Shown: positions 61,233-64,000 of the stretch, in pieces
How the letters are laid out: every line of letters starts with the position of its first letter
Position numbering within the stretch: the stretch's first letter is position 1
DNA from: Symsagittifera roscoffensis
Taxonomy: Eukaryota; Xenacoelomorpha; Acoela; Convolutidae
Direction: 5' to 3'
Assembly (NCBI RefSeq): GCF_963678635.1
Contig: NC_087065.1
Coordinates: 67,177,374-67,241,373, forward strand
DNA: 64,000 nt
The notes under the pieces: generated by a model
Database searches by the model: none
Told to the model about the DNA's origin: nothing
Seen by the model: the letters and a program-made list of their open reading frames with translations, nothing else
Position numbers and translations under genes: made by a program

Positions 61233-64000
61233 AATACTGATTCAGCCAATGTGATTTTCTTTTTAGTGTTCAGAGCATTCTATAACCCGTGTCTTAGCTC
61301 AAATTTTGGTAAACTTGGTCGTATTTCAATATTTTGAGAGAAAATTATGGAAAAAAACATATCTTTTTTTCAAAATTTTTTTATCATTGTCTCAACATCA
61401 TTTCAAATAAAATGCAAAAATGGCGTAATTGAACTCTGTACGCAAGTTTATTTTTCCTTTTTGATCCGAAGCAACAAAAAATTAGCCAAAACTTTGATAT
61501 TTCTGCAATTTTTTTCTAAGAACTTGAAATTTTTGCATTTTTTTCCAAATATTTAAAATATTTGCAATTTTTCCCTAAAATTTGATTTTTTTTGGAGCTT
61601 CTGTAGATTTGAAGCCCATTTGAGCTTTCTTTTGGGTATTCAGAACTATAAATTACTTGCTTTTGAGCTCAAGTTAGGGTAAATTTTATCATATTTCAGT
61701 ATTTTGAGAGAAAATTGTGGAAAAATCTATATTTTATTCAGAATATTGTATCATTGTCTAAACATGATTCCAAAAAAAAAATACACTATAAGACTAATTT
61801 TAAACTCTTCGCGTATGTGTTTTTTACATTTAGATTATATGCGACAAAGAAATAAACCAATAACCGACATTTCTGCAATTCCTTCCAAAAAAAAAATATT
61901 GCAATTTTTTCCAAAAAATTGAATTTTTTGCTATTTTAAACCAAAAAATTTGATTTTTTTCGAAGTTTCAGTGAGTTTCAGCATAGTTTCAGAATTTGAG
62001 ATTTAAAAAAAAACTTTGATAAAAAATCTAAATTTTTGCCGAAAAACTCTTACCATTGAATTACAATGTAACAAAAAACTAATTACAAGACCTTCATTCC
62101 ATAATCTACACGTATTTAACCATTGATAATTACCAATTAGATAATGCGCGCCGAAATTTTTGCGAAAAAACTAGACATTTCCACACAAAACTCAAAAAAC
62201 TATTCTATTAGAATCACACAAGCCATGAAATTGTACCAATTCTATTCCCTATCATAATACAATATAAGTCTATTCCCTATCTTAATACTTAGCTTGAAGA
62301 CCGAATGTTCTATTCTCTATCTTAAAACACGTGGGACTTCAAGGATTCCCCCACCCTGATCAGCCCCAACATCTACTATTTTCGAAGTTTCAATACTGAT
62401 TCAGCCAATGTGATTTTCTTTTTAGTGTTCAGAGCATTCTATAACCCGTGTCTTAGCTCAAATTTTGTTAAACTTGGTCGTATTTCAATATTTTGAGAGA
62501 AAATCATGGAAGAAACCATATCTTCTTTTTTCAAAATTTTTTTATCATTGCCTCAGCAGCATTTCAAATAAAATGCAAAAATGGCGTTATTGAACTCTGT
62601 ACGCAAGTTTATTTTTCCGTTTTGATCCGAAGCAACAAAAAATTAGCCAAAACTTTGATATTTCTGCAATTTTTTCTAAGAACTTGAAATTTTTGCATTT
62701 TTTTCCAAATATTTAAAATATTTGCAATTTTTCCCTAAAATTTGATTTTTTTTCGGAGCTTCTGTAGATTTGAAGCCCATTTGAGCTTTCTTTTGGGTAT
62801 TCAGAACTATAAATTACTTGCTTTTGAGCTCAAGTTAGGGTAAATTTTATCATATTTCAGTATTTTGAGAGAAAAATGTGGAAAAATCTATATTTTATTC
62901 AGAATATTGTATCATTGTCTAAACATGATTCCAAAAAAAAATACACTATAAGACTAATTTTAAACTCTACGCGTATGTGTTTTTTACATTTAGATTATAT
63001 GCGACAAAGAAATTAACCAATAACCGACATTTCTGCAATTCCTTCCAAAAAAAATAAAATTTTTGCATTTTTTTCAAAAAATTTGAATTTTTTGCTATTT
63101 TTACCCAAAAAATTTGATTTTTTTCGAAGTTTCAGTGAGTTTCAGCATAGTTTCAGGTTTTGAGATTTAAAAAAAAAATTTTGATAAAAAATCTAAATTT
63201 TTGCCAAAAAACTCTTACCATTGAATTACAATGTAACAAAAAACTAATTACAAGACCTTCATTCCATAATCTACACGTATTTAACCATTGATAATTACCA
63301 ATTAGATAATGCGCGCCGAAATTTTTGCAAAAAAACTAGACATTTCCACACAAAACTCAAAAAATTATTCTATTAGCATCACACAAACCATGAAACCGTA
63401 CCAATTCTATTCCCTATCATAATACAATATAAGTCTATTCCCTATCTTAATACATAGCTTGAAGACCGAATGTTCTATTCTCTATCATAAAACACGTGGG
63501 ACTTCAAGGATTCCCCCACCCTGATCAGCCCAAACATCTACTACTTTCGAAATTTCAATACTGATTCAGCCAATGTGTTCAGAGCATTCTATAACCCGTG
63601 TCTTAGCTCAAATTTTGGTAAAATTGGTCTATTTCAATATTTTGAGAGAAAATCATGGAAGAAACCATATCTTCTTTTTTCAAAATTTTTTTATCATTGT
63701 CTTAACAGCATTTCAAATAAAATGCAAAAATGGCGTAATTGAACTCTGTACGCAAGTTTATTTTTCCGTTTTGATCCGAAGCAACAAAAAATTAGCCAAA
63801 ACTTTGATATTTCTGCAATTTTTTTCTAAGAACTTGAAATTTTTGCATTTTTTTCCGAATATTTAAAATATTTGCAATTTTTCTCTGAAATTTGATTTTT
63901 TTTTCGGAGCTTCTGTAGATTTGAAGCCCATATGAGCTTTCTTTTGGGGTTTCAGAACTATAAATTACTTGATTTTGAGCTCAAGTTAGGGTAAATTTTA
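61233..64000. repeat. 1.16-kb tandem array, at least 2.4 units, open at the right edge
   Basis: Units start at the shared GATTCAGCCAATGTG at 61241, 62399 and 63562 (periods 1158 and 1163 bp). Shared landmarks include AGCATTCTATAACCCGTG, AATGCAAAAATGGCGT, AATGCGCGCCGAAATTTTTGC and ATTCCCCCACCCTGATCAGCC. Units are highly similar with a few indels. Each unit also holds an older internal half-repeat of about 370 bp (TATTTTGAGAGAAAAT near 61329 and 61698). The short ORFs in it repeat with the unit and are not supported as genes. Confidence 0.88.

Noticed and set aside
61347-63866. Similar 64-97-codon ORFs repeated three times
   Set aside because: They recur only because they lie in the tandem unit. 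Composition is AT-driven and frames differ between units.

Overview
This window looks like nematode nuclear DNA, most likely Caenorhabditis. It is AT-rich, and its one recognisable host gene has short introns and is the NOC2 orthologue (C. elegans pro-2). About 54 kb of the 64 kb belongs to a single family of giant Ty3/Gypsy-type LTR retroelements. All copies lie on the minus strand, so their 5' ends are at the higher coordinates. The species assignment is inference; the element structure is read directly from the sequence.

Layout, left to right. 1-1927: 5' part of a NOC2/pro-2 gene (minus strand, four exons seen, running off the left edge). 2141-3816: 3' end of an old element (E2). 3817-28405: a complete, young 24.6-kb element (E1), bounded by 914/915-bp LTRs that differ at about seven positions and flanked by the 5-bp target duplication CATGG. 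E1 landed inside the last ORF of E2, an insertion into its own family. 28406-45239: the rest of E2, which is decayed, has several large deletions, and carries a 1.97-kb tandem duplication of its LTR/leader junction. 45240-45506: a short spacer. 45507-56495: the 3' half of a third, more diverged copy (E3), with an LTR and the accessory polyprotein region but no gag or pol, and a 1.37-kb tandem duplication. 56496-64000: AT-rich flanking DNA with one small C2H2 zinc-finger ORF and a 1.16-kb tandem array running off the right edge.

E1 reads 5' LTR, about 3-kb leader with a 41-bp minisatellite, gag (disordered N-terminus, coiled coil, capsid, two CCHC knuckles), pol (protease, RT, RNase H, D,D35E integrase and an unusual C-terminal extension that resembles a macro domain), then a long extra ORF (ORF3, about 3,000 codons when its two blocks are compared with the other copies), then the 3' LTR. 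ORF3 has no signal peptide or membrane anchor of an envelope protein. It carries one clear SGNH/GDSL hydrolase domain and a probable second SGNH-like domain. The equivalent motifs recur in E2 and E3, so this is an inherited part of the family and not a one-off capture. E1 has small indels in gag and in ORF3 that break otherwise long reading frames; these could be real mutations or assembly errors.

Best candidates for something undescribed: the macro-like domain at the end of Pol, the tandem SGNH polyprotein in a Ty3/Gypsy element, an LTR stem-loop with compensatory base changes between E1 and E2, and a TCCGGA-centred motif that is shared by LTR and leader, is expanded into a 25/16-bp phased array, and sits exactly at the E2 duplication breakpoint.
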